Assembly: GCF_024699945.1 (NCBI RefSeq)
Contig: NZ_JAJOMY010000001.1
Location: forward strand, 3,727,001-3,791,000
DNA: 64,000 nt
From: Phenylobacterium sp. J426
GTDB taxonomy: Bacteria; Pseudomonadota; Alphaproteobacteria; Caulobacterales; Caulobacteraceae
Direction of reading: 5' to 3'
Made by a program: the position numbers and the translations under genes. The notes below the pieces were generated by a model that saw only the letters and a program-made list of their open reading frames with translations, searched no databases and was not told where the DNA came from. Numbering within the stretch: the first letter of the stretch is position 1; every line of letters starts with the position of its first letter. Shown here in pieces: positions 10,131 through 18,681 of the stretch.

Positions 10131-10910
10131 ATGTCGCAGCCCTATGACGCCGCAGCCTTTGAACCGCCGCCGGACGCCGAAGCGTTCTACGCCGAGAGCC
10201 TCCGGCTGCTGAACGAGTCGGGGATCCCCTACCTCCTGTCAGGCACCTACGCCGTGAGCGCCTATACCGGCATCGTCCGGCCGACCAAGGACCTCGACGT
10301 GTTTTGCAAGGCGGGGGACTATCCGAAGATCCTCGCCTACTTCCAGGAGCGCGGCTACCGCACCGACGTCGAGGACGAACGCTGGATCGCCAAGGTCTGG
10401 CAGGAGAACCGCTTCTTCGACGTGATCTTCGCCATGTCGAACGGCACCGCCCCTGTGACCGACGCCTGGTTCCAGAACAACGACACGATCAAGGTCTATG
10501 GCACCGTCGCCAAGATCACGCCGCCGACCGAGCTGCTGATCTCCAAGATGTTCATCCAGGACCGCTACCGCTACGACGGCGCGGATGTGGTCCATGTGAT
10601 CCTGCGGGCCAACGACCACATCGATTGGCAGCGGCTCATGACCTACATGGAGCCGTACTGGGAGGTGCTGCTGACCCACCTCCTGAACTTCCGCTTCATC
10701 TATCCCACCGAGCGCGACCTGATCCCGCGCTGGGTGATGGACGAGCTCAGCACCCGCCTGCAGGCCCAGGTGGGTCTGCCGCCGGCGCGGGTTAAGGTCT
10801 GCCGCGGTCGTCTGTTCAGCCCGCGGGACTACGTCATGGACATCAGCGAATGGGGCTTCGCCGACGTCGTCGGCAAGGGCCTGGAGGAGCGGCATGAGCC
10901 TATCGCCTGA
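10131..10910 (+). CDS. Nucleotidyltransferase-superfamily protein (MNT/AbiEii-like fold)
   Basis: This 259-residue protein has a nucleotidyltransferase-type core near its N terminus. YLLSGTYAVSAYTG is followed by VRPTKDLDVFCK, where the Asp-x-Asp would bind metal as in the Pol-beta superfamily. A further acidic strand (FFDVIFAM) follows about 60 residues later. The C-terminal half is helical and rich in Trp and Tyr and is not recognised. Family members transfer nucleotides to proteins or small molecules, but many homologues are uncharacterised. The EcfG-type promoter upstream suggests stress induction. The 3' end overlaps the likely start of the metallophosphoesterase (ATG 10894) by 17 bases, and the partner's ribosome-binding site GGAGGAG lies inside this gene, so the two are coupled. 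Confidence 0.7.
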   Translation: MSQPYDAAAFEPPPDAEAFYAESLRLLNESGIPYLLSGTYAVSAYTGIVRPTKDLDVFCKAGDYPKILAYFQERGYRTDVEDERWIAKVWQENRFFDVIFAMSNGTAPVTDAWFQNNDTIKVYGTVAKITPPTELLISKMFIQDRYRYDGADVVHVILRANDHIDWQRLMTYMEPYWEVLLTHLLNFRFIYPTERDLIPRWVMDELSTRLQAQVGLPPARVKVCRGRLFSPRDYVMDISEWGFADVVGKGLEERHEPIA

Positions 10911-11637
10911 CGGATCGTCGACGACCCCCTGAAGGTCGCGGCGATCGGCGACCTGCACGTGGGCGAAAACCATAAGCATCCCTACCGTGACCTGTTCTCG
11001 AAGATCAGCCAGGAAGCCGACGTGCTCGCCCTCTGCGGCGACCTCACCAACTTCGGCAAGACCCCCCGAGGCCGAGATCCTGGCCGAGGACCTGATGGCC
11101 TGCTCGATCCCCGTCGTGGGCGTGCTCGGCAACCACGACTATGAGTGCGGTCAGCCGCAGGAGGTCGCCCGCATCCTCCACCAGGCCGGGCTGAAGGTGC
11201 TGGACGGCGAAGCCTTCGAGATCGAGGGCGTAGGCTTCGCCGGCTGCAAGGGCTTCATCGGAGGCTTTGGACGCTACATGCTTTCGGCCTTCGGCGAGCC
11301 CGAGATCAAGTCGTTCGTCCAGGCCGCGGTCGACGAGAACCTCAAGCTGGAGACGAGCCTGCGCATGCTGCGCACCGAACGCATCGTGGTGGTCACGCAC
11401 TATTCGCCGGTCGTCGAGACGGTCGAGGGCGAACCGCCGGAGATCTTCCCCTTCCTCGGCTCGGCGCGGATGGGCGAGACCATCGATCGCTTCGAAGGCG
11501 TGAAGCTCGCCTTCCACGGCCATGCGCACCGCGGCGCCTACGAGGGCCGCACGGCGCGAGGCGTCCCCGTCTACAATGTCGCCAAGCCGGTTCTGAACCG
11601 CGACGTGGGCGTGGAATACGCCCTCTTTGAGGTCTGA
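10894..11637 (+). CDS. Metallophosphoesterase (two frameshifts)
   Basis: All five calcineurin-like motifs are present but in different frames: IGDLHVG, CGDLTNFG, LGNHDYE, VVTHYSP and FHGHAHRG. The family hydrolyses phosphomono- or diesters with a two-metal centre. The best start is ATG 10894, five bases after a strong GGAGGAG inside the upstream gene. From it one base must be restored in the C-run at 10925-10929 to reach the GDLH motif. One C must then be removed from the six-C run at 11062-11067 to join GDLTNFGKT to the rest. The two changes compensate, and the protein reads through intact otherwise, so a sequencing artefact is likelier than decay. It is probably co-expressed with the nucleotidyltransferase from the stress promoter. 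Confidence 0.75.
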
Positions 11638-11665
11638 GGGTTCGAGGGTCTGAGCGCGCAGAGGC

Positions 11666-12244
11666 TTAGCCCCGGTCGGCGTCGCGGCTCCCGGGCCCGG
11701 CGTCCACATCCAGTTCCTGCAGCACGGCTTCCGGCGCGACCTCGCGGCTGATCTCTTCGATCTCGGGGCGGCGGACGTCCACCCCGACCTTCTCTGCGAT
11801 CGCCGTCGTCAGCTTCACCAATTGCGTGATCTCGTACTCGGCGAGCAGGTCGATCTGCAGATCCAGAGCCGCCCGCTTGTCGGCCAGCGCCGAGATGCGG
11901 TTCTGGCTGATCAGCACGAAGGTCGAGAGGAAGATCGCCTCCACCGACGCAACTGTGGCGAGGATCACGAACGAGGGATCGAACGGCCGCAGGCCGGGCG
12001 CCGCGCCCAGATTGACCATGGTCCACGCCGCCACCAGGAGGAGGTGGACGTAGACGAAGATGAGTGAGCCGGTGAACCGGGTGATCCGCTCGGCGATCCG
12101 TTCACCGGGTTTCGCCGTCTCTTCCTCACGTCGGCGCTGCGCCCGCATCGCCTCGATGTTGCGGCGCAAGACCGCCGCCATGTCCTGCGCCCCACCGTCC
12201 GGGGCTGGGTAGGTGAGACCGCCGGGAGGGTCCGACGCGGTCAT
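11666..12244 (-). CDS. DUF1003 family membrane protein
   Basis: This 192-residue protein has a soluble N-terminal region and two membrane segments (about residues 62-82 and 92-112). It then carries the family's hallmark stretch, ISQNRISALADKRAALDLQ followed by IDLLAEYEITQLVKL. The function of DUF1003 is not established, and the amphipathic segment after the second helix is the conserved part. The ATG at 12244 lies 19 bases downstream of the SDR gene at 12264, on the same strand, so it may be transcribed as the last gene of the sugar operon, though it has no obvious link to it. It is convergent with the metallophosphoesterase. Confidence 0.8.
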   Translation of the reverse strand: MTASDPPGGLTYPAPDGGAQDMAAVLRRNIEAMRAQRRREEETAKPGERIAERITRFTGSLIFVYVHLLLVAAWTMVNLGAAPGLRPFDPSFVILATVASVEAIFLSTFVLISQNRISALADKRAALDLQIDLLAEYEITQLVKLTTAIAEKVGVDVRRPEIEEISREVAPEAVLQELDVDAGPGSRDADRG

Positions 12245-12263
12245 GACCGCCTCCGATCGAAGC

Positions 12264-13271
12264 TCAGGCGCTGAGGCGCAGTCCCTCTCCGCGCCGCTTG
12301 CCCGGCGCGCCGTCCCGCGCCTCGAACCATGCGATGGTGGCTCGCAGTCCCATCTCCAGCGGCGTCGACGGCTGCCAGCCCAGAAGCCGTTGCGCCTTCT
12401 CGATGTCGGGCCGTCGACGCCTCGGGTCGTCCGTCGGCAGCGGCCGGTACGCCACCTCCGAGGTCGAGCCCGTCAGCGCCAGGACCAGGTCGACCAGTTC
12501 CAGGATGGTCCGCTCGGCCGGATTTCCGATGTTCACCGGCCCCGGCTGCGGGCCGTTGTACTCCATCAGCCGGACCAGCCCGTCGATCTCGTCGTCGACG
12601 TAGCAGAAGGACCGGGTCTGCGAGCCGTCGCCGAAGACGGTGATGTCCTCGCCCGCCAGGGCCTGGCTGACCACGTTCGACACCACCCGGCCGTCGCTGG
12701 CGTCCAGCCGCGGTCCATAGGTGTTGAAGATCCGCACCACCCGCACCTCGGCCCGCCCGAGCCGGTCGTAGTCGAAGCATAGCGTCTCGGCCGCCCGCTT
12801 GCCCTCGTCGTAGCAGGCCCGCGGCCCCGTGCAGTTGACGTTGCCCCAGTAGCTCTCCGGCTGCGGATGGCTTTCGGGGTCGCCGTAGATCTCGCTGGTC
12901 GAGGCCTGCAGGAACCGCGCCCTGCTGGCCTCCGCCAGCTTCAGCAGGTGCTGGGTTCCCAGCACGCTCGTCAGCAAGGTGTGCTCGGGATCGGCCTGAT
13001 ACAGCGGCGGCGAGGCGGCGCAGGCCAGGTTGTAGATCCGGTCAAAGCGCATCTGCGTGACCTTCGCCGGCAGCGGATCCACCACGTCGGCCTTCACAAA
13101 CGTGAAGCCGTCACGCCCCTCCAATTTGCGGAGGTTCTCGCGCCGTCCTGTCTGCAGGTTGTCCAGGCAGACCACGTTCGCGCCGTCGGCCATCAGGCGC
13201 TCGCAGAGATGCGAGCCCAGGAAGCCCGCGCCGCCGGCGACCAGCACCGTCTTCTGATGTCCGTTCTTCAT
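12264..13271 (-). CDS. NAD-dependent SDR, UDP-glucuronate decarboxylase (UXS)-like
   Basis: This 335-residue extended SDR starts with the NAD-binding GGAGFLGSHL (about residues 13-22). The strand NLACAASPPLYQ and the catalytic set ASTSEIYGDP and CYDEGKRAAE (Tyr-x3-Lys) follow. The motif RIFNTYGPR and the C-terminal arginines are those seen in UDP-glucuronic acid decarboxylases, which make UDP-xylose from UDP-glucuronate. It is the last gene of a seven-gene leftward operon (19790 to 12264) of SDRs and glycosyltransferases, and its ATG overlaps the upstream stop by 4 bases. A UDP-xylose or related donor for the adjacent glycosyltransferases is the simplest reading. The exact reaction needs testing. 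Confidence 0.8.
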   Translation of the reverse strand: MKNGHQKTVLVAGGAGFLGSHLCERLMADGANVVCLDNLQTGRRENLRKLEGRDGFTFVKADVVDPLPAKVTQMRFDRIYNLACAASPPLYQADPEHTLLTSVLGTQHLLKLAEASRARFLQASTSEIYGDPESHPQPESYWGNVNCTGPRACYDEGKRAAETLCFDYDRLGRAEVRVVRIFNTYGPRLDASDGRVVSNVVSQALAGEDITVFGDGSQTRSFCYVDDEIDGLVRLMEYNGPQPGPVNIGNPAERTILELVDLVLALTGSTSEVAYRPLPTDDPRRRRPDIEKAQRLLGWQPSTPLEMGLRATIAWFEARDGAPGKRRGEGLRLSA

Positions 13272-14359
13272 GCGAAAACCCCTTCCGCCCGTCCCCGGTG
13301 TCCGGCGGTCGCCGCCGTGAGATGTGTTTCGAGTTCGGCCGCCCGGTGGGCCGCCGTGTGTCCATCGAGGATCCGCGCCCGCGCCCGTTCGGCCTGCGCG
13401 TCCCGGGCGGCCTCAGGCATGTGGAGGGCGGCCAACACCGCCTCAGGGCTCTCGGCCAGCACGATCTCCGCGCCTGGCGCGAACAGCGTCTCGAGGCCCT
13501 CCCAGACATCCGAGACGATCGGCGTCCCGCAGGCTCCGGCCTCGAAAAGCCGCACGCTCGGGCTCCAGCCGGCCGCGATCATGTCGGCGCGCGTGACGTT
13601 CAGCGTGAACCGGCTGGCGGCATAGAACGCCGGGTGATCCGCCGGCCCCACATGCTCCACCCGCTCGATGTTCGCCGGCCACGCGATGTCAGCCGGGTAT
13701 TGCGGTCCGGCGACGCAGAACCTCAGCTGCGGCGCACGCCGGGCGGGCTCGATCAGCAGCCTCTCCAGGGTCGGCTGCCGGTCCGGGCTGTAGGTGCCGA
13801 GATAGCTCAGGTCCCAGCGCCGCTCGACCTGCAGAGGCCGGTAGGCGGCGTCGTCGACCGAGCAGTACAGCGCCCGCGCCGCCGGCGACCCGTAGCGCCG
13901 CTCCAGTTCGGTCAGCGTCGGCCCGCCGGTGAAGGACAGATAGACGTCGTAGCCGGCGATCAACTCGGGCGTCAGGTACTCGTGGTCGCCTGCCGCCAGC
14001 TTGGCGAGCGTCACCGGCGTGTCGATGTCGTAGAAGGCCTTCACGCCGCGGGCCGTCGCCTGCACCCAGCGGCCCACCTCGACGCCATCGGGCACGTAGG
14101 AGCCGACGATGACCGCATCGGCGCGTTCGACCTCGCCACGCCAGTGGGTCTTCAGCTCGTCGAGGTCGCGGTACAGCGCCAGCTGGCAGAAGTCCGGCTC
14201 GGCCAGGTCGCGGTGGCTGGCGTACCAAGGCACGTCCCGCTCCAGGAACGTCACCTGATGACCCCGCGCGGCGAAGGCTCGCAGCAGCGCCCGATAGGTC
14301 GTCGCGTGGCCGTTGCCCCACGAGGACGACAGCGAAAGACCGAGGACCAGGAGCTTCAT
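13268..14359 (-). CDS. CgeB-like glycosyltransferase (first of three paralogues)
   Basis: The 363-residue product is a GT-B type glycosyltransferase of the CgeB/DUF3880 kind. The N-terminal Rossmann half starts LVLGLSLSSSWGNGHATTYR, and the C-terminal donor half has LNVTRADMIAAGWSPSVRLF, EAGACGTPIVSD and a Glu-rich tail. ATG 14359 is chosen because it overlaps the stop of the upstream paralogue in an ATGA arrangement; the frame stays open further upstream but without conserved sequence. CgeB of Bacillus works in spore-surface glycosylation, so surface or lipid glycan assembly is plausible. The three paralogues share the WNG/WNHGNA opening and similar donor-site motifs, suggesting that each adds one sugar to the same product. 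Confidence 0.75.
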   Translation of the reverse strand: MKLLVLGLSLSSSWGNGHATTYRALLRAFAARGHQVTFLERDVPWYASHRDLAEPDFCQLALYRDLDELKTHWRGEVERADAVIVGSYVPDGVEVGRWVQATARGVKAFYDIDTPVTLAKLAAGDHEYLTPELIAGYDVYLSFTGGPTLTELERRYGSPAARALYCSVDDAAYRPLQVERRWDLSYLGTYSPDRQPTLERLLIEPARRAPQLRFCVAGPQYPADIAWPANIERVEHVGPADHPAFYAASRFTLNVTRADMIAAGWSPSVRLFEAGACGTPIVSDVWEGLETLFAPGAEIVLAESPEAVLAALHMPEAARDAQAERARARILDGHTAAHRAAELETHLTAATAGHRGRAEGVFA

Positions 14360-15450
14360 GCCAAGCTCCTCTCGCGTTTGGCGGCGGCTTCCTGCTTCAG
14401 CAGGGCGTCCACCTCGACCGCGCGGCGGGCGTAGGTGTGTTCGGCCAGGATCCGCTGCCGCGCGGCCTCCCCGATCGCCCTCCCCCGTTCCGGCGTCAGC
14501 GCTTCCAGGTGCTCGGCCACGTCCTGGCCGTCGCGGGCGACAAGCACCTCCTCGCCGGGCGTCAGGAACAGCTCCACGCCCTCCCACGCGTCGGTGATCA
14601 GGCAGGCGCCCGCGCCCGCCGCCTCGAACACCCGTGTGGCCGGCGAGAAGCCCACGTCGGCCATGGAGTCCCGGGCCACGTTCAGCACCGCCAGGCCCGA
14701 GCGGTTGAAGGCGTTGTGATCGCCCGTGCCGACGTGGCCCAGCCGCCGGACGTTCTCCGGCATCGGCTTGTCGTCCCAGCCGGCGCCGCCCAGCACGAAC
14801 CGCCGGTCCGGCAGCCTGGCCGCTGCGTCCAGGAAGAACCGCTCCACCCGCGCCTCGCGGTCCGGCAGCCGGTTGGCGAGGAAATTCAGGTCGCCCGCGA
14901 ACCTCGGATCGGACGGCGCCGGCCTATGGGTGCTCGGGTCCAGCGCATTGTAGATCGGCCGGCACACACGGGCGCCTGCGCCTTCGTAGGCGCGCACCAC
15001 CGGGGGGCCGCCGCCGTAGGTCAGCACCATGTCCAGCCTCGGCAGCACGCGGGCGAGCGTCGCTTCGTCGCCGGCCCTCAGCGCCGCCAGCGTGGCCGGC
15101 GCATCCACGTCCCAGAAGATCTTCACCGCATGCGGCCGCGCCTGGGCCATGACCCCGTCCAGCAGCAGGTCGTCGAAGACGCCGACGCCGCTGGCCTTCA
15201 CCACCACGTCGGCCTCGGCCGCCGCGCCGATCACCGCCTCCGCCGCGGTCTCGGTGGCGGGGTAGACAACGACCGTCGCCCAGTCGGGCGGATCGATGTC
15301 GCGGTGCTTCTGCCGGTCGAAGGCGTCCGGCTCGTAGAAGGTGATCTCGTAGCCCCGCCGCGCCAGCTCGCTCAGCATGCCGCGGTAGTAGGTCGCCGCG
15401 CCGTTCCAGTAGGCGGACAGCAGGCTCGATCCGTAGAACGCAATCTTCAT
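14356..15450 (-). CDS. CgeB-like glycosyltransferase (second paralogue)
   Basis: This 364-residue protein is clearly related to its two neighbours. It opens MKIAFYGSSLLSAYWNGAAT, has a Rossmann half with an Asp-rich KIFWDVDAPATL segment, and a donor half with RVFEAAGAGACLITDAWEG. No membrane segment or signal peptide is visible, so it acts at the cytoplasmic face. The start ATG 15450 overlaps the upstream stop by 4 bases and its own stop overlaps the next start by 4 bases, so translation is coupled along the operon. Acceptor and donor sugars cannot be inferred. Confidence 0.75.
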   Translation of the reverse strand: MKIAFYGSSLLSAYWNGAATYYRGMLSELARRGYEITFYEPDAFDRQKHRDIDPPDWATVVVYPATETAAEAVIGAAAEADVVVKASGVGVFDDLLLDGVMAQARPHAVKIFWDVDAPATLAALRAGDEATLARVLPRLDMVLTYGGGPPVVRAYEGAGARVCRPIYNALDPSTHRPAPSDPRFAGDLNFLANRLPDREARVERFFLDAAARLPDRRFVLGGAGWDDKPMPENVRRLGHVGTGDHNAFNRSGLAVLNVARDSMADVGFSPATRVFEAAGAGACLITDAWEGVELFLTPGEEVLVARDGQDVAEHLEALTPERGRAIGEAARQRILAEHTYARRAVEVDALLKQEAAAKRERSLA

Positions 15451-16562
15451 TCGACGGCTTCCACTTCCACTTCAGGCGCGGCCAGCCGGCGCACGACGGC
15501 CATCAGCTCGTCGGCACGGTGGGCGCAGGTGTGTCGGTTGCGGATGGTCTCGAGACCTGAGCGGGCCAGCGCCGCCCGCAGCTCCGGGTCGGCGGCGAGG
15601 TCGCGCAGGTGAGCGGCCATCTCGTTGCTGTCATGGGCGAACAGGAAATCCGCGCCGGGCCGGAACAGCCCCTCGCTGTCGGCCCACGGCGCCGAGACCA
15701 GCGGAATGCCGCAGGCCAGCGCCTCGAACACCCGGATGGTTGGAATGCCCGGCAGCACCCGAGTGTAGAACCGCCGCGGCACGTGCACCGTCGCCAGATG
15801 TCGGGCGAACACCTCCGGCGCACGGGCGTTCGGCAGCCAGCCGCGATAGCTGGCGCCGTGCCGCCGGATCATGGCCTTGGCGGCCTCGGGATAGCGGACG
15901 CCATAGATGTCGAGCGGAAGGTCTGCGGCCTTGGCCGGCGCAAACAGGAAGCTCTCCAGCTCAGCCGTCCGTTCCCCGTCGCCCCAGTTGCCGATCCAGA
16001 CGAGGCCTGCACGCGCGCCCTCTTCGGCCGGCGGTCGGAACAGCGTCACATCCGCCGCCTCGTGCCAGACGAACACGCGCTGGCCCCAGCCCCAGCCGCG
16101 GTAGACCTCGGCCAGGGTTTCTCCGAACGCCAGCACGCCGTCATAGGCGTCGAGGTCGAACGCGCGGATCGCGTCCGGCTCGCTGACGGCGCGGTGATGG
16201 GTGTCGTGGAACAGCAGAGTGAAGCGCCCGCCCCTGGCCCGCTCACGCCCGATGGCGGCGACTAGCTTCGGATCGTTCCACTCGTGGACGATCACCAGGT
16301 CCGCCCCGTCGAGTATGGCGGCGAGGTCCGGCGTCGCGCCGAAGGTGGTCGAACTCAGCTCCGGATAGGCCGCCCTGTAGGGGTCAAGCCCCGCTTCTCC
16401 GTGGTCCGCCAGGAGGTTCTCGAGGCTCCAGGCGGCCTCAGGCTCGAAGACCCGGACATCGTGGCCCTGTCGAACCAGCTGCCGCAGCACGCCGCGTAGG
16501 AAGTGGGCGTTGCCGTGGTTCCAGCAGGAGGCCAGCGAGTGGGTGAAGTAGACGATCCTCAT
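15447..16562 (-). CDS. CgeB-like glycosyltransferase (third paralogue)
   Basis: The 371-residue product begins MRIVYFTHSLASCWNHGNAH and keeps the same two-domain GT-B layout. LVIVHEWNDPKLV ends the acceptor half. IRVFEALACGIPLVSAPW is the donor-site Glu-x7-Glu-like loop common to GT4/CgeB enzymes. The start at ATG 16562 is preferred over longer in-frame extensions because it gives the 4-base ATGA overlap with the glycosyltransferase upstream and matches the beginning of the paralogues. It probably extends the same glycan as its neighbours. Confidence 0.75.
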   Translation of the reverse strand: MRIVYFTHSLASCWNHGNAHFLRGVLRQLVRQGHDVRVFEPEAAWSLENLLADHGEAGLDPYRAAYPELSSTTFGATPDLAAILDGADLVIVHEWNDPKLVAAIGRERARGGRFTLLFHDTHHRAVSEPDAIRAFDLDAYDGVLAFGETLAEVYRGWGWGQRVFVWHEAADVTLFRPPAEEGARAGLVWIGNWGDGERTAELESFLFAPAKAADLPLDIYGVRYPEAAKAMIRRHGASYRGWLPNARAPEVFARHLATVHVPRRFYTRVLPGIPTIRVFEALACGIPLVSAPWADSEGLFRPGADFLFAHDSNEMAAHLRDLAADPELRAALARSGLETIRNRHTCAHRADELMAVVRRLAAPEVEVEAVE

Positions 16563-17638
16563 GCCGCCGCGAGCTCCGGATGAAGCTGGCGATAGAGATC
16601 GAGCACGCCGGAGGTCATGGCTTCGACCGAGTAGCGCTGCGCCCGCGCCAGCGCCTTGGCGGCCAGCGCTTCGCGACCCGCCGCGTCGTCGACAAGCTGT
16701 TCCAGCGCGGCGGCGAACCCTCGCGCATCCGTGGGATCGATGAAGACAGCCGCCTCGTCCCAAAGCTCGCGAAAGGTCGGGATGTCGGAGAGCACGAGCG
16801 CGCAGCCCGCCTGCGCCGCCTCCAGCACACCCAGTCCGAATGGCTCGTACAGCGCCGAGGAAGCGTAGACCGGAGCTCGCGCCAGCCACTCGGCCACGTC
16901 GTGCGACGACAGCCGGCCCAGCACCCGCGCGTGCTTCAGTCGCACGCCGGCGTCGTTCGGGCCCTGCTCCGGTCCCGCCGCATGGAGCGGCGCCGACATG
17001 AGGCTTGCCGCCTCGTCCAGGACGGCGAGATTCTTGCCCTCGTCCCACAACCGGCCGGAGGTGAAGACCATCCGCTCCCGGTGCGAGGCCTTCGCCGCGC
17101 CGGGGTTACGGCCGTTCCAGACGGCGTGCGGCCGCGGCAGGTCGTAGGCGGCCGCTGTCTCGTCGGCAAAGGCCCGGGTGGGGGCGATCAACGCGTCGCA
17201 GGCATGCAGGCCCTGCCAAAGGGCCTGGGTCCGCCAGCGGAAGTCCGCCGGCATCGGGCCGTCCTTCACCGCGCTCCACCAGGTGGCGAGACAGGAGTGG
17301 CAGACGCCGACCACCGGAGCCGGGAAGTCGCCGACGCTGGCGAACGCCGGGCTGTTCAGATGGATCAGGTCGGCCCGGACGCCACGGGCGAGGCCGCGCA
17401 GCGCAGCGCCGACCTCGAGGATCTCGGCGGGCTCGGTGGCCATCCAGTCGAGCGGCAGGCCGGTTTCGAGCAAGGTGAGGCCCGGAACGGCATGCGCCGC
17501 CCGCACCTGGTCCGGTGACGGCGCAGGCCCCACGACCGCCAGCGTGGTGCGCACGCCTGCGCCCCCGAGCGCACGGGCCAGATCGAGCGCATAGGTCCAG
17601 ACGCCGCCCACCGCATCGGCGGTCATCAGGACGCGCAT
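16559..17638 (-). CDS. Glycosyltransferase family 4-like protein
   Basis: This 359-residue GT-B enzyme begins MRVLMTADAVGGVWTYALDL, the usual opening of GT4 acceptor domains. The donor domain has the basic site FTSGRLWDEGKN and the retaining-enzyme motif YEPFGLGVLEAAQAGCALV (E-x7-E). It is distinct from the CgeB-like trio. The start at 17638 overlaps the stop of the SDR gene upstream by one base (TGATG). GT4 enzymes transfer sugars from nucleotide donors with retention. Here it may start or branch the glycan made by the operon. Confidence 0.82.
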   Translation of the reverse strand: MRVLMTADAVGGVWTYALDLARALGGAGVRTTLAVVGPAPSPDQVRAAHAVPGLTLLETGLPLDWMATEPAEILEVGAALRGLARGVRADLIHLNSPAFASVGDFPAPVVGVCHSCLATWWSAVKDGPMPADFRWRTQALWQGLHACDALIAPTRAFADETAAAYDLPRPHAVWNGRNPGAAKASHRERMVFTSGRLWDEGKNLAVLDEAASLMSAPLHAAGPEQGPNDAGVRLKHARVLGRLSSHDVAEWLARAPVYASSALYEPFGLGVLEAAQAGCALVLSDIPTFRELWDEAAVFIDPTDARGFAAALEQLVDDAAGREALAAKALARAQRYSVEAMTSGVLDLYRQLHPELAAA

Positions 17639-18681
17639 CACATGGCCTCGGCGGGTTGCCGCGCCGGGGCGTGGCCGCGTTCCACCGCCAGCCAGTCGGC
17701 CAGCGCCGCGACGCCTGCGCGCCATTCCCGCGGCTCCGGCAGTTGCAGCTCGCGACGCGCAAGCGAGGGATCGGAGACGTAGTAGCGCTGGTCCCCCGCC
17801 CGCCATTCGGAGAAGCCGCCTTCAACCTTTCGCCCGGTGAGCTCCTCGATGTAGGCGACGAGTTGCAGCAGGCTGATCGCATTGGCCGGCCCGCCCCCCA
17901 GGTTGAAGGCGCGCCCTGAAACCTGGCCGATCCGCTTCCAGGCGGACAGGTAGGCCTGCACCGCATCGCCAACGTCGAGGATGTCCCGCACCTGGCGTCC
18001 GTCGCCGTAGATGACGATGGGTTGGCCCTCGAGCGCGCGGATCAGGAAGTGGGCGACCCAGCCCTGGTCCTCAGTGCCCATCTGACGCGGACCGTAGATG
18101 CAGCTCATCCGCAGCACGCACGTCGGCAGGCCAAAGCTGCGCGCATAGTCCAGCACGTACTGATCGGCCGCGCCCTTGGAGCAGCCATAGGGCGTGTGAA
18201 AGTCCAGCGGCCGCTGCTCGGAAACGCCGCGCGCTCGCAGGCTTGCGTCCTGCGGGCGGTAGGCCTCTCCCACCAGGTCCAACGGCACGTCGGCCAGATC
18301 GCCATAGACCTTGTTGGTGCTGGCGAAGATGACGGGGGTGTTCTCCCGCCGCGCCGCCTCCAGCACGTTCAGCGCGCCGCGGACGTTGATCTCGAAGTCG
18401 TCGACCGGATCCACCAGGCTGGTGGTGACCGCCACCTGCGCGGCGAGATGGAAGACGACGTCGACCTTGCGCGCAGCTTCCGCGACCGCCCGGCCGTCAC
18501 GCACATCCGCCCGCACATCGATGATCTTGGAGCCGTGCCGGTCCTGCAGCCAGGTGAGATTCCGCTCCACGCCCGGCCGGGCCAGCGCGTCGAACACCAC
18601 GACCTCGCAGCCTTCGCCGGCCAGCCGGTCGGCGAGGTTGGACCCGATGAACCCCGCGCCGCCTGTGATCAGCGCCCTCAT
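17638..18681 (-). CDS. NAD-dependent nucleotide-sugar epimerase/dehydratase (extended SDR)
   Basis: The 347-residue protein has ITGGAGFIGSNLAD for NAD binding, HLAAQVAVTTSL, and the catalytic residues in FASTNKVYGD and HTPYGCSKGAAD (Tyr-x3-Lys). The segment around CIYGPRQMGTEDQGW resembles CDP-paratose/CDP-tyvelose 2-epimerases, so a 2-epimerase-like role on a nucleotide sugar is possible, but substrate assignment in SDRs by eye is weak. ATG 18681 overlaps the upstream SDR's stop by 4 bases. It feeds the glycosyltransferases encoded immediately downstream. Confidence 0.8.
   Translation of the reverse strand: MRALITGGAGFIGSNLADRLAGEGCEVVVFDALARPGVERNLTWLQDRHGSKIIDVRADVRDGRAVAEAARKVDVVFHLAAQVAVTTSLVDPVDDFEINVRGALNVLEAARRENTPVIFASTNKVYGDLADVPLDLVGEAYRPQDASLRARGVSEQRPLDFHTPYGCSKGAADQYVLDYARSFGLPTCVLRMSCIYGPRQMGTEDQGWVAHFLIRALEGQPIVIYGDGRQVRDILDVGDAVQAYLSAWKRIGQVSGRAFNLGGGPANAISLLQLVAYIEELTGRKVEGGFSEWRAGDQRYYVSDPSLARRELQLPEPREWRAGVAALADWLAVERGHAPARQPAEAM

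Noticed and set aside
14357..17806. Longer N-terminal extensions of the leftward glycosyltransferases
   Set aside because: The extra residues are Arg/Ala-rich antisense-like sequence inside the neighbouring genes. The chosen ATGs give 1-4 base overlaps and conserved N termini.
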